Under the pieces are notes generated by a model that did no database searches, had not been told where the DNA came from, and saw only the letters and a list, made by a program, of their open reading frames with translations. Below are positions 1 to 5,522 of a DNA stretch of 6,968 bases, one piece after another. Position 1 is the first letter of the stretch; each line of letters starts with the position of its first letter. The position numbers were made by a program, and so were the translations under genes. Source of the stretch: DAOUBA01 sp034432855 (GTDB lineage Bacteria; Chloroflexota; Anaerolineae; B4-G1); assembly GCA_034432855.1 (NCBI GenBank), contig DAOUBA010000040.1, positions 1-6,968 of the forward strand. The letters run 5' to 3'.

Positions 1-117
1 TGCCCCCTCGAACTGGCCGGCTACGAGGTGCAGAAATTGCCAATGGCGCAGCTCTTCCGCGGGCTGGCCCTGCAATGGCCTGCTGCCGCTTTCCAGGAGC
101 TTGTCCCCAATGTGTGA
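1..117 (+). CDS. 3' end of an unidentified gene (partial)
   Basis: Reading from base 1, the first frame is open for 38 codons and ends at TGA (115-117). It would be the C-terminus of a protein whose start lies left of the window. The visible peptide runs from CPLELAGYEVQKL to the final FQELVPNV. Codons are mostly G/C-ending, like the neighbouring genes, and the stop falls just before a good promoter, which fits a gene boundary. No motif is recognisable in so short a tail, so no function is assigned. It could be a chance open frame. Confidence 0.5.
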   Translation, partial: CPLELAGYEVQKLPMAQLFRGLALQWPAAAFQELVPNV

Positions 118-135
118 CGGTCCCCGGCTCTGCAC

Positions 136-163
136 TTGGCTTTTGCGGCGGTCGAGGTATAAT
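136..163 (+). promoter_or_regulatory. Sigma70-type promoter of the 189-1951 cluster
   Basis: There is a perfect TATAAT -10 box at 158-163 with TTGGCT at 136-141 as the -35 box, separated by 16 bp. Transcription would begin near 170, giving a leader of about 19 nt before the ATG at 189. It lies 18 bp after the stop of the preceding gene, so the cluster probably has its own promoter. Confidence 0.6.
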
Positions 164-188
164 TGCAGTGGGAGATTGGGTTGGACTT

Positions 189-842
189 ATGGAAATCACC
201 TGGTATGGACAAACATGTTTCCGCCTGAGCGAGCGAGGGATGGCAACGGTCGTGACCGATCCATGTTCCCCCGACACCGGTCTGATCCTGCCCCGCCCGC
301 GCGCCGACGTCGTCACCGTGAGTCGGGACGACCCCCAGTGTCGCTATACCTCTGGCGTACGCGGCCCATTCAAGGTCTTTGATGGCCCCGGCGAGTACGA
401 GGTCGGCGGCGTGTTCATCACTGGTATCGTCGCCTACGCCAACGGTAAGCAGAGAACCGCGCTCCCCCCTACCACTATCTTCACCTTCGACTACGATGGC
501 CTGACCGTGTGCCATCTGGGGCAACTGGATCACGTGCCCACCCAGTCACAGGTGGAAGACCTGGGCGCGGTGAATGTCCTGCTCGTGCCGGTGGGCGGCA
601 GCGGCAGCCTCAACCCGGCGCAGGCTTCGGAGGTCATCAGCCTCTTTGAGCCTAACCTGGTCATCCCGATGTACTACAAGATCCCTGGGCTCAAGGTCAG
701 TCTAGGCACGTTGAACCGCTTCCTGAAAGAGATGGGGTTGGAGAAGGTAGAGAGCCAGGAAACGCTCAAGGTTACCAGGAGCGGTCTCTCTGAAGAGACC
801 CGGATCGTTGTCCTGGAGCCCAAGCAGGGGAATGGGGGGTAG
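189..842 (+). CDS. Metallo-beta-lactamase-fold protein, UlaG-like (Lactamase_B_3 type), metal site degenerate
   Basis: A 217-residue protein of the metallo-beta-lactamase superfamily, close to the UlaG-like/Lactamase_B_3 branch by its motifs. Family landmarks are GQTCF (7-11), TDP (23-25), FDGPGEYEVGG (64-74), CHLGQLDHVPT (108-118), PVGG (134-137) and IPMYYK (159-164). Relatives usually read GHxCF, SHDHPDHN, HLGDLxH and IPMHYK. Here those places read GQTCF, SRDDPQCR (45-52), HLGQLDH and IPMYYK, so the histidine and aspartate ligands appear lost and hydrolase activity is doubtful. ATG 189 is chosen because family similarity starts there (MEITWYGQ). An in-frame GTG at 168 lies at the predicted transcription start, and the longer frame from 75 overlaps the promoter. 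The SD site is weak (GGGAG at 170-174). No signal peptide, so cytosolic. It overlaps the TPR gene by 11 bp, suggesting translational coupling. Fold assignment is firm; function is unknown. Confidence 0.85.
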   Translation: MEITWYGQTCFRLSERGMATVVTDPCSPDTGLILPRPRADVVTVSRDDPQCRYTSGVRGPFKVFDGPGEYEVGGVFITGIVAYANGKQRTALPPTTIFTFDYDGLTVCHLGQLDHVPTQSQVEDLGAVNVLLVPVGGSGSLNPAQASEVISLFEPNLVIPMYYKIPGLKVSLGTLNRFLKEMGLEKVESQETLKVTRSGLSEETRIVVLEPKQGNGG

Positions 843-1620
843 AGTGCGCAGGCCTTGTCTGCCCGTTGCTGTGCTATTGGCGTTGGTGCTAACGGCCTGT
901 GGCAGGCAGGCCACCGGCGCGGAAGATGCGCTGGCGGCGGGGCGCGCCCACCTGGAGGCGGGTGAATACATCGAGGCCGTCGCCGACCTGGAGGCTGCCG
1001 TCGCGGCAGACCCCAGCAACGCTGAGGCCCACTTTGCGTTGGGCCAGGCATACTTCCATACCGGCGACCTGGAGAAGGCGGTGACCGAGTTCCGCACGGT
1101 GCTGGCAATTGCCCCCGACCACGCTGCCGCGCATCACAATCTGGGTATAACCTACTTCCAGATGCACAACCCCCACGCTGCCCTCGCCGAGTTCCAGGCT
1201 GCCCTGGAACTGGATCCGGACGATCCGGACACACACTACCAACTCGGCGCAACCTATCTTGCCCTGGCCTTCCCCAGCCTCGACCCCAACGCCCCACCCG
1301 ACTCACAGAGGCTGGAGCAGGCCACCGCCGAGTTCCAGGCCGCGCTCGCTCTAGAAGCAGATATGCCCGAAGCGCTCATCGGCTTAGGGAACGTCTACAT
1401 CGCCCAGGCCGATTATGCAGCCGCCATCGAGTCGCTGCAAAAGGCCATCGCGCGGGTGCCGGATTCGCCGGAGGCCCACTACGCGCTGGCAGAAGCCTAC
1501 GCCCAGAGCGGCAACGTGACCCAAGCCTGTGAAGTGTACCGCCGTTTCATAGAACTGAATCCTCCGCCGGACTGGCAGGAGCAAGGCCGGCGGGCGATGA
1601 CTGCCTTGGGTTGTCCCTAG
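832..1620 (+). CDS. TPR-repeat lipoprotein
   Basis: A 262-residue secreted lipoprotein. The N-terminus has arginines, a hydrophobic stretch (about 10-22) and a lipobox LTAC ending at Cys23, so it should be lipidated and held at the outer face of the cytoplasmic membrane. The mature part is almost entirely tetratricopeptide repeats: about six units at 30-63, 64-97, 98-131, 132-178, 179-212 and 213-246, with typical A-F-LG-AY...A-E-F/L-AL...P spacing. The fourth repeat carries an extra loop of about 13 residues (AFPSLDPNAPPDS) between its helices. Such proteins are scaffolds for protein-protein contact; no partner can be read from the sequence. The start is uncertain: ATG 832 is preceded too closely by AGGGG (826-830), while in-frame GTG 844 also gives a good signal peptide and follows a G-run at 834-839. 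TTG 808 is less likely. It is probably cotranscribed with the upstream gene. Confidence 0.88.
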   Translation: MGGRVRRPCLPVAVLLALVLTACGRQATGAEDALAAGRAHLEAGEYIEAVADLEAAVAADPSNAEAHFALGQAYFHTGDLEKAVTEFRTVLAIAPDHAAAHHNLGITYFQMHNPHAALAEFQAALELDPDDPDTHYQLGATYLALAFPSLDPNAPPDSQRLEQATAEFQAALALEADMPEALIGLGNVYIAQADYAAAIESLQKAIARVPDSPEAHYALAEAYAQSGNVTQACEVYRRFIELNPPPDWQEQGRRAMTALGCP

Positions 1621-1651
1621 ACATCCCGCAGCCCTTTTCGAGGATCGAGGT

Positions 1652-1951
1652 ATGGTTAAACTTTTGATGTCGTGGAATATCCGGCCGCGTTACGAGGACG
1701 AGTATTTCGAGTTCATCGTGCGCGAGTTCGGGCCAGGGTTAATGGCGCTGGGAATTCGGCCCACAGACGCCTGGTACACATACTATGGCGATTACCCGCA
1801 GATTCTTACAGGCGGCGTCGTGGAGAATCTGGAGCGGCTAGAACGGATCCTGTCGTCGGACGAATGGCGTGAACTGAAAGAGAGGCTGCTCGCCTACGTG
1901 ACCGACTACAGACAAAAGATCATTCACGCCAGCGGCGGCTTCCAGTTGTAG
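1652..1951 (+). CDS. Conserved-looking small protein of unknown function (99 aa)
   Basis: A complete 99-residue soluble protein with no signal peptide and no membrane segment. It starts at ATG 1652, with AGGA at 1641-1644 (7 nt spacing) and GAGG at 1647-1650 (too close) as possible SD sites. The chain is rich in aromatic and charged residues: LLMSWNIRPRYEDEYFEF at 4-21, then WYTYYGDYPQILTGG at 41-55, then two amphipathic helices with EWRELKERLLAYV at 71-83. The order strand, helix, strand-turn-strand, helix resembles ferredoxin-like alpha/beta-barrel dimers (the NIPSNAP/antibiotic-monooxygenase type), but no catalytic residue is evident and that fold call is an inference. It follows the TPR gene by 31 bp with no terminator between, so it is probably the last gene of the cluster. 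Codon use matches its neighbours. I do not know a function for it. Confidence 0.8.
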   Translation: MVKLLMSWNIRPRYEDEYFEFIVREFGPGLMALGIRPTDAWYTYYGDYPQILTGGVVENLERLERILSSDEWRELKERLLAYVTDYRQKIIHASGGFQL

Positions 1952-1969
1952 CCCAGCAACCCTCTGGTC

Positions 1970-2006
1970 AAAAGAAAAACGGGCATAGCCATTGCGGCTA
2001 TGCCCG
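1970..2006 (-). terminator. Intrinsic terminator of the fmdB-type gene
   Basis: A perfect 11-bp stem (1980-1990 with 1996-2006) closes a 5-nt loop (ATTGC). On the minus strand it is followed at once by the complement of 1970-1979, an almost unbroken T-run (TTTTTCTTTT). It sits 23 bp past the stop of the minus-strand zinc-ribbon gene. On the plus strand the hairpin has no T-run after it, so it is mainly a minus-strand terminator, though the hairpin could also slow transcripts arriving from the 189-1951 cluster. Confidence 0.88.
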
Positions 2007-2028
2007 CTCCCTGCACGTGAAGGCGGTC

Positions 2029-2289
2029 CTACTCGCTCTTGTTCCCGCCAGCAGACTCCTTCTTCTCTCCCGATGACTCTGACTTGCTGCCCGACGTCGC
2101 GGTAGAAGACTTGCCGCGATGGTCGGTCACGTAGAAACCCTTGCCTTTGAAGACGATTCCGACCGGCTGATACAGGCGCTGCACTTCTCCCCCGCACTCC
2201 GGGCAGACCTTCACAGGCCTGTCGCTCACGTGCTGCCGGCGTTCAAACCGCACTCCACAAACCTGGCATTGATATTCATACAACGGCAT
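2029..2289 (-). CDS. FmdB-family zinc-ribbon protein
   Basis: An 86-residue protein beginning MPLYEYQC, the hallmark of the FmdB/CxxC zinc-ribbon regulatory family. Four cysteines in two CxxC pairs (Cys8/Cys11 and Cys29/Cys32) should bind one zinc. They are followed by the family segment VGIVFKGKGFYVTD (43-56). After about residue 58 the chain becomes a Ser/Lys/Glu/Gly-rich tail with no predicted structure, common in this family. The family was named for a putative regulator near formamidase/amidase genes, but most members have no proven role. ATG at 2289-2287 is preceded by an excellent SD (AGAGGAGG, 2306-2299, 9 nt spacing). It has its own promoter and terminator, so it is a monocistronic unit with no operon clue to function. 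Length is normal for the family. Confidence 0.93.
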   Translation of the reverse strand: MPLYEYQCQVCGVRFERRQHVSDRPVKVCPECGGEVQRLYQPVGIVFKGKGFYVTDHRGKSSTATSGSKSESSGEKKESAGGNKSE

Positions 2290-2323
2290 TTCGATCGACC
2301 TCCTCTCTCACTCTGCCAGGTAC

Positions 2324-2352
2324 ATTATACTGCAACCGTGCCACTTGTGCAA
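2324..2352 (-). promoter_or_regulatory. Promoter of the fmdB-type gene
   Basis: On the minus strand TTGCAC (2352-2347) is followed after exactly 17 bp by a perfect TATAAT (2329-2324). Transcription would start near 2317, giving a leader of about 28 nt that contains the SD site. Confidence 0.65.
2326..2331 (+). promoter_or_regulatory. Possible -10 element for the PIG-L gene
   Basis: TATACT on the plus strand matches five of six -10 bases, but no convincing -35 box lies 16-18 bp upstream, where the DNA is CT-rich. It overlaps the minus-strand TATAAT. If used, the leader before ATG 2377 would be about 39 nt. Confidence 0.3.
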
Positions 2353-2360
2353 CCTGTAGG

Positions 2361-2373
2361 GCCGGAGGCCGGC
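2361..2373 (+). promoter_or_regulatory. SD site of the PIG-L gene inside a small GC hairpin
   Basis: GCCGG (2361-2365) pairs with CCGGC (2369-2373) around the loop AGG. The SD GGAGG (2364-2368) is split between stem and loop, so the hairpin could lower translation initiation. It is short and may be chance in GC-rich DNA. Confidence 0.35.
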
Positions 2374-2376
2374 TGA

Positions 2377-3171
2377 ATGGATACCTATACCCACATCTAC
2401 CTCTCTCCTCATCTGGACGACGCTGTGTTCTCCTGCGGAGGACAGATCTGGCAGCAGACACAGACTGGCGAGCGTGTGCTGGTGGTGACGCTCTTCGGCG
2501 GCGCGCCGCCGCCCACAACACCGCTCTCTCCATTCGCTCAGAGTCTGCACACGCGCTGGGGCCATCCCGCCGATGCGACCCTCAGGCGGCAGGAGGAAGA
2601 CCGGGCCGCGCTCGCCATCCTCGGGGCGGAGGCCCTGCACTGGCCTTACACCGATTGCATCTACCGACAGACACCTGGCGGAGATTCTCCCTACGCAAGT
2701 GAAGCGTCACTCTGGGGAGCGATACATCCGGCAGATGAGAGCCTGGTCGCGGAACTGGCGGGCCGGATCGCGACGCTGCCGTTGGGGGAGGACGGTACGC
2801 TCTACGCGCCACTGGCAGCCGGACGTCACGTGGATCACCAGATCGCGCGCCGCGCGGCACAGGACTCTGGACGCCTGCCGGTCTATTACGAGGATTACCC
2901 CTATGCTGCCAGAGACCCTCTGGCCGTGCAGACTGCATTGGGGGAGGCGCACTGGCAGGCAGAATTGCTGCCGCTTTCCGAGGAGGCGCTGCAGGCCAAG
3001 ATCGCCGCTATCGCCTGCTACCACTCGCAACTCAGCACCTTCTGGCCCGGCGCAGCAGAAATGGCCGCTTCGGTCCGAACGTTTGCAGAACGGGTCGGCG
3101 ACGGCAAACCGGCGGAGCGATACTGGAGACTCCAGACGTCTACCGCGTCAGGAAAGGCACGACGACCCTGA
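2377..3171 (+). CDS. PIG-L/LmbE-family deacetylase
   Basis: A 264-residue protein of the PIG-L (LmbE) family, zinc-dependent hydrolases that remove acetyl groups from N-acetylglucosamine-type sugars (as in MshB, BshB and GPI biosynthesis). The N-terminal motif PHLDDAVFSCGG (11-22) is the family's HPDD site: His12 and Asp15 are expected metal ligands and Asp14 the general base. The second site is GRHVDHQ (149-155), whose histidine completes the metal site. The RRQEED segment at 70-75 and the LG-x-E region near 82-86 also fit. The first motif has Leu in place of the usual Pro and Ala in place of the usual Glu, seen in some relatives. No signal peptide, so cytosolic. ATG 2377 follows GGAGG (2364-2368) by 8 nt, with that SD lying in a small hairpin. 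The substrate cannot be told from the sequence. The end overlaps the convergent membrane-protein gene by 32 bp. Confidence 0.93.
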   Translation: MDTYTHIYLSPHLDDAVFSCGGQIWQQTQTGERVLVVTLFGGAPPPTTPLSPFAQSLHTRWGHPADATLRRQEEDRAALAILGAEALHWPYTDCIYRQTPGGDSPYASEASLWGAIHPADESLVAELAGRIATLPLGEDGTLYAPLAAGRHVDHQIARRAAQDSGRLPVYYEDYPYAARDPLAVQTALGEAHWQAELLPLSEEALQAKIAAIACYHSQLSTFWPGAAEMAASVRTFAERVGDGKPAERYWRLQTSTASGKARRP

Positions 3172-4453
3172 ACAGGCAATAGACGTCGAACAACGCCATT
3201 CCGGCAAAGAGGACACTAACTGCTCCGTAACGCATCTTCCTGGGCAGGATGCTCGCCAGCCTACCTAGCCCCAGGGCCACTGCTATCCCGACGGGGACAA
3301 GGGCCGGGAAGAGATAACGACCCTGGTGCTGGAGGAACCTGGCATTGTACCCCAGGAACACGAGAACAGTCAGGAGAGAAGAAAGGAACAACAGAATCAG
3401 GCTGAGGCGCTGGTGAGGGGTCAGCCTGGGACGGTGGCGGTCGAACAGCCACCAGAGAAATCCAACCGCTGCGAGGAGCGAGAATGCGGTGAGGGCCCGG
3501 TAGAAACGGGGCTGGAGCGGTACGGCCATCCATCCAAACTGTCCCCAGAAACTGTGAAACGTCGTGCGGGCCATGTTGCGCAGCAGATCCCCCCAGCCGT
3601 GGTTCGCGAGATACTCGGCGGTCGTCAGTTGCCCCCGCACGACCTCGTCGTGCCGCACCTGTCCCGTCGGGTCGAACCAGCCATAGGTGACACCGTTGCG
3701 GATGAACCAGGGCGCGGATATGAGCAGCGCCGGGATCAACACCCAGGCCAACTGCGTCGTCGTCCAGCGCCACGCCCTCCGCTCGTGCCGTCGGCGGAGC
3801 GCCACGGCGACGACGGCCACCAGCACGACGATGTAGATCGACCCCTTGGTCAGCAGAGCCGCCGCCGCCAGCAGTCCAAGCAGCCAGGGTCGGTTGTGCC
3901 CGCCGCGCAGGTAGATCACCGATACCCATAGGCCCCCTCCCGCAATCAGTTCCGCCAGCGTATCGTTGTTCACCCCGGCGCTCATCGCCACGTGCTGGGG
4001 GATGAAGGCGATGAAGGCTGCCGTCACCAGCCCCAGCCAGGACTGCGCCGGAAAGATCGCGCACACTGTCTCCGAGGCGACGATCAACAATGCAGCGCCG
4101 AACAAAACCGAGAGCAGGCGCAACGGTAGCACTGCCCCGCCGAAAAGCCAGTAAACCGGAGTCGTCAGCAAGTAGTAGAGCGGCGGTTGGTGGTCTTCGT
4201 ACTCGACGGCATCAACGGAGAGTTCGGAGGGGAACCCCTCCGTCGTCAGACGATTCAGATAGTCCTGGTCATAGTCGCCGGGCTCGAGGACCGGGAGGCC
4301 GCGCCCTCCGGCCAGCGCACGAATGTAGTTGTAGTGGGCCGGCTCATCGGGAACCTGCCAGATGGGAGTGAGGGCTGCGTAGAGAACGCCAATCGCGACG
4401 TAAACGACGACGATGGCGGTCAAGAGGAGACGATAGGCGAGTCTCGGGTTCAC
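3140..4453 (-). CDS. Polytopic membrane protein, DUF2142 / GT-C glycosyltransferase-like
   Basis: Starting at GTG 4453-4451 this is a 437-residue inner-membrane protein with roughly 10-11 hydrophobic segments, the first at about 8-29. Right after it comes QVPDEPAHYNYIRALA (33-48), with acidic residues Asp36/Glu37 at the start of a large external loop, then YEDHQPPLYYLL (85-96), and near the C-terminus QGRYLFPALVP. This pattern fits DUF2142 proteins and the GT-C superfamily (dolichyl- or undecaprenyl-phosphate-sugar-dependent transferases such as ArnT/PMT), which glycosylate lipids or proteins on the outer face of the membrane. Donor and acceptor are unknown. The frame remains open upstream to 4606, but those 51 residues are soluble and unlike the family. 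GTG 4453 directly precedes the first membrane helix and sits at the predicted transcription start, so it is preferred. No good SD, which fits a leaderless mRNA. Confidence 0.82.
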   Translation of the reverse strand: MNPRLAYRLLLTAIVVVYVAIGVLYAALTPIWQVPDEPAHYNYIRALAGGRGLPVLEPGDYDQDYLNRLTTEGFPSELSVDAVEYEDHQPPLYYLLTTPVYWLFGGAVLPLRLLSVLFGAALLIVASETVCAIFPAQSWLGLVTAAFIAFIPQHVAMSAGVNNDTLAELIAGGGLWVSVIYLRGGHNRPWLLGLLAAAALLTKGSIYIVVLVAVVAVALRRRHERRAWRWTTTQLAWVLIPALLISAPWFIRNGVTYGWFDPTGQVRHDEVVRGQLTTAEYLANHGWGDLLRNMARTTFHSFWGQFGWMAVPLQPRFYRALTAFSLLAAVGFLWWLFDRHRPRLTPHQRLSLILLFLSSLLTVLVFLGYNARFLQHQGRYLFPALVPVGIAVALGLGRLASILPRKMRYGAVSVLFAGMALFDVYCLFRVVVPFLTR

Positions 4454-4472
4454 GGGTGCTATTGTACCCGTG
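4451..4472. repeat. Inverted repeat CACGGGT-N8-ACCCGTG over promoter and start (operator candidate)
   Basis: Perfect 7-bp arms at 4451-4457 and 4466-4472 flank 8 bp that contain most of the minus-strand -10 hexamer (4466-4461). One arm includes the GTG start codon. The geometry, about two helical turns and centred on the -10 box, is typical of a binding site for a dimeric repressor. No matching regulator gene is in the window. Confidence 0.45.
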
Positions 4473-4489
4473 TTGGATTCAAATGACAA
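4461..4489 (-). promoter_or_regulatory. Promoter of the membrane-protein gene, likely leaderless
   Basis: On the minus strand TTGTCA (4489-4484, five of six consensus) is followed after exactly 17 bp by TACAAT (4466-4461, five of six). Only 7 nt separate the -10 box from GTG 4453, so transcription would begin at or next to the start codon. Confidence 0.65.
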
Positions 4490-4548
4490 GCAGCAACCAC
4501 CGATGAGTTGCGCTGCGGCTTGCCGCCATAGGTGAAGCCGGTCAGGGT

Positions 4549-4577
4549 TTTCTCGCGGGCGTTCTCTGGTGTATAAT
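4549..4577 (+). promoter_or_regulatory. Promoter of the 4618 gene
   Basis: A perfect TATAAT lies at 4572-4577. The -35 region at 17 bp spacing (TTTCTC, 4549-4554) is weak. The leader to GTG 4618 would be about 34 nt and carries a strong SD. The rest of the 4454-4617 intergenic region shows nothing beyond this and the two minus-strand elements described separately. Confidence 0.5.
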
Positions 4578-4617
4578 GCCCCTGGCATAGAAAAACCACA
4601 AGCCACGGAGGTACCTT

Positions 4618-5517
4618 GTGAAACGAGCCGTCAGTGTCAGTCTGGGAAATTCCGCCCGCGATAAGCAGGTCGTCGTCAACTTTGAGGGCCAGCCGCTCAG
4701 CGTCGAGCGTATCGGCACCGATGGCGATGTGGAGAAGGCACGTCGCCTGTTCACCGAACTGGACGGGAAGGTGGACGCGCTGGGCGTGGGGGGCGTTGAC
4801 CTGTACATACGGTTGGGCCGACGCGAGTACCCCCTGCACGCGGCCCTCAAACTAGTCGAGGGGGTCCACCGGACGCCGGTGGTGGACGGTCGCGGGCTGA
4901 AGCACACGCTGGAGCGGCGCGTCTTCCAGTTGGCGGCGCCGGCGTTAGACGAAATCCCCCACTTTCGCCGCGCCTTCGTGCCGGTGGCGGTAGATCGCCT
5001 GGGGCTGGCCCACGCCGTCTCGGAGGTCGCCGACGAAGTCATCTTTGGCGATCTGATGGTCGCGCTGGGCATCCCCATCCCCATTCGCGGCCTCAGGCGC
5101 TACTACCAGGTGGCGCGCGTGATGTTACCCTTTGTCAGCCACTTCCCGATGAGTCTGCTCTTCTATGGCAGCGGCGGGTCCGAAGCGGAGCCCAGATACA
5201 CGCGCTACTGGCAGGAGTCCGACCTGCTGGCGGGCGATTTCCTCTTTATGCGCAAGTATCTGCCCGAGGACCTGGCGGGCAAGGTGGTCATCACCAACAC
5301 CACCACCGCCGAGAACGTCGAGTTCCTGCGGGCGCGCGGGGTGCGGCTGATGATCACGACCACGCCGCGCTACGAGGGGCGCTCGTTCGGCACGAATATG
5401 ATGGAGGCGGCGCTGACCGCCTACGCGGGCAAGGGGCGCCCGCTCAACGATGAGGAACTGAACGGGCTGATTGACGAACTCGACCTGCGGCCCAGCGTGG
5501 AACGATTGAACGAGTAG
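4618..5517 (+). CDS. Conserved protein of the type labelled 'quinate 5-dehydrogenase'
   Basis: A 299-residue cytosolic protein with no signal peptide or membrane helix. Its opening (MKRAVSVSLGNSARDKQVVV), the RIGTDGDVEKARRLF segment (31-45), the strand-turn DALGVGGVDLYI (53-64) and TPVVDGRGLKHTLER (86-100) match, from memory, a family in Chloroflexota and Firmicutes that databases label quinate 5-dehydrogenase. Later segments are GKVVITNTTTAENVEFLRARGV (221-242), which looks like a Rossmann-type strand-loop-helix, and LMITTTPRYEGRSFGTNMMEA (244-264). I see no classical AroE/YdiB shikimate or quinate dehydrogenase signature, and I know of no biochemical proof for the label, so the function should be treated as open. 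Start GTG 4618 has a strong SD (GGAGG, 4607-4611, 6 nt spacing) and a TATAAT promoter. It converges on the alpha/beta hydrolase with 5 bp between stops and no visible terminator. The gene call is firm; the product name is tentative. Confidence 0.75.
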   Translation: MKRAVSVSLGNSARDKQVVVNFEGQPLSVERIGTDGDVEKARRLFTELDGKVDALGVGGVDLYIRLGRREYPLHAALKLVEGVHRTPVVDGRGLKHTLERRVFQLAAPALDEIPHFRRAFVPVAVDRLGLAHAVSEVADEVIFGDLMVALGIPIPIRGLRRYYQVARVMLPFVSHFPMSLLFYGSGGSEAEPRYTRYWQESDLLAGDFLFMRKYLPEDLAGKVVITNTTTAENVEFLRARGVRLMITTTPRYEGRSFGTNMMEAALTAYAGKGRPLNDEELNGLIDELDLRPSVERLNE

Positions 5518-5522
5518 CCGCG

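Noticed and set aside
75..188. Longer N-terminus for the MBL-fold protein (from 75, or GTG 168).
   Set aside because: Starts before 168 lie upstream of or inside the promoter, GTG 168 is at the transcription start, and family similarity begins at ATG 189.
674..1306. A 210-codon minus-strand frame across the MBL/TPR boundary.
   Set aside because: It is antisense to two well-supported genes, dominated by Arg/Pro/Gly as expected from GC-rich shadow frames.
832..1620. DNA-level tandem repeats in the TPR gene.
   Set aside because: The 34-residue periodicity is visible in protein, but the DNA copies are diverged and do not form a nucleotide repeat array.
1980..2006. The hairpin as a plus-strand terminator for the 189-1951 cluster.
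   Set aside because: No T-run follows on the plus strand; the T-run is on the minus strand, so it is assigned to the fmdB-type gene.
3326..3931. A 201-codon open frame on the plus strand inside the membrane-protein gene.
   Set aside because: It is an antisense shadow of a clear multi-pass membrane protein, rich in Arg/Gln/Pro/Glu with no domain and no SD site.
4454..4606. Longer N-terminus (51 extra residues) for the membrane protein.
   Set aside because: The extra residues are hydrophilic, unlike the family, and are encoded upstream of a good TTGTCA-17-TACAAT promoter.
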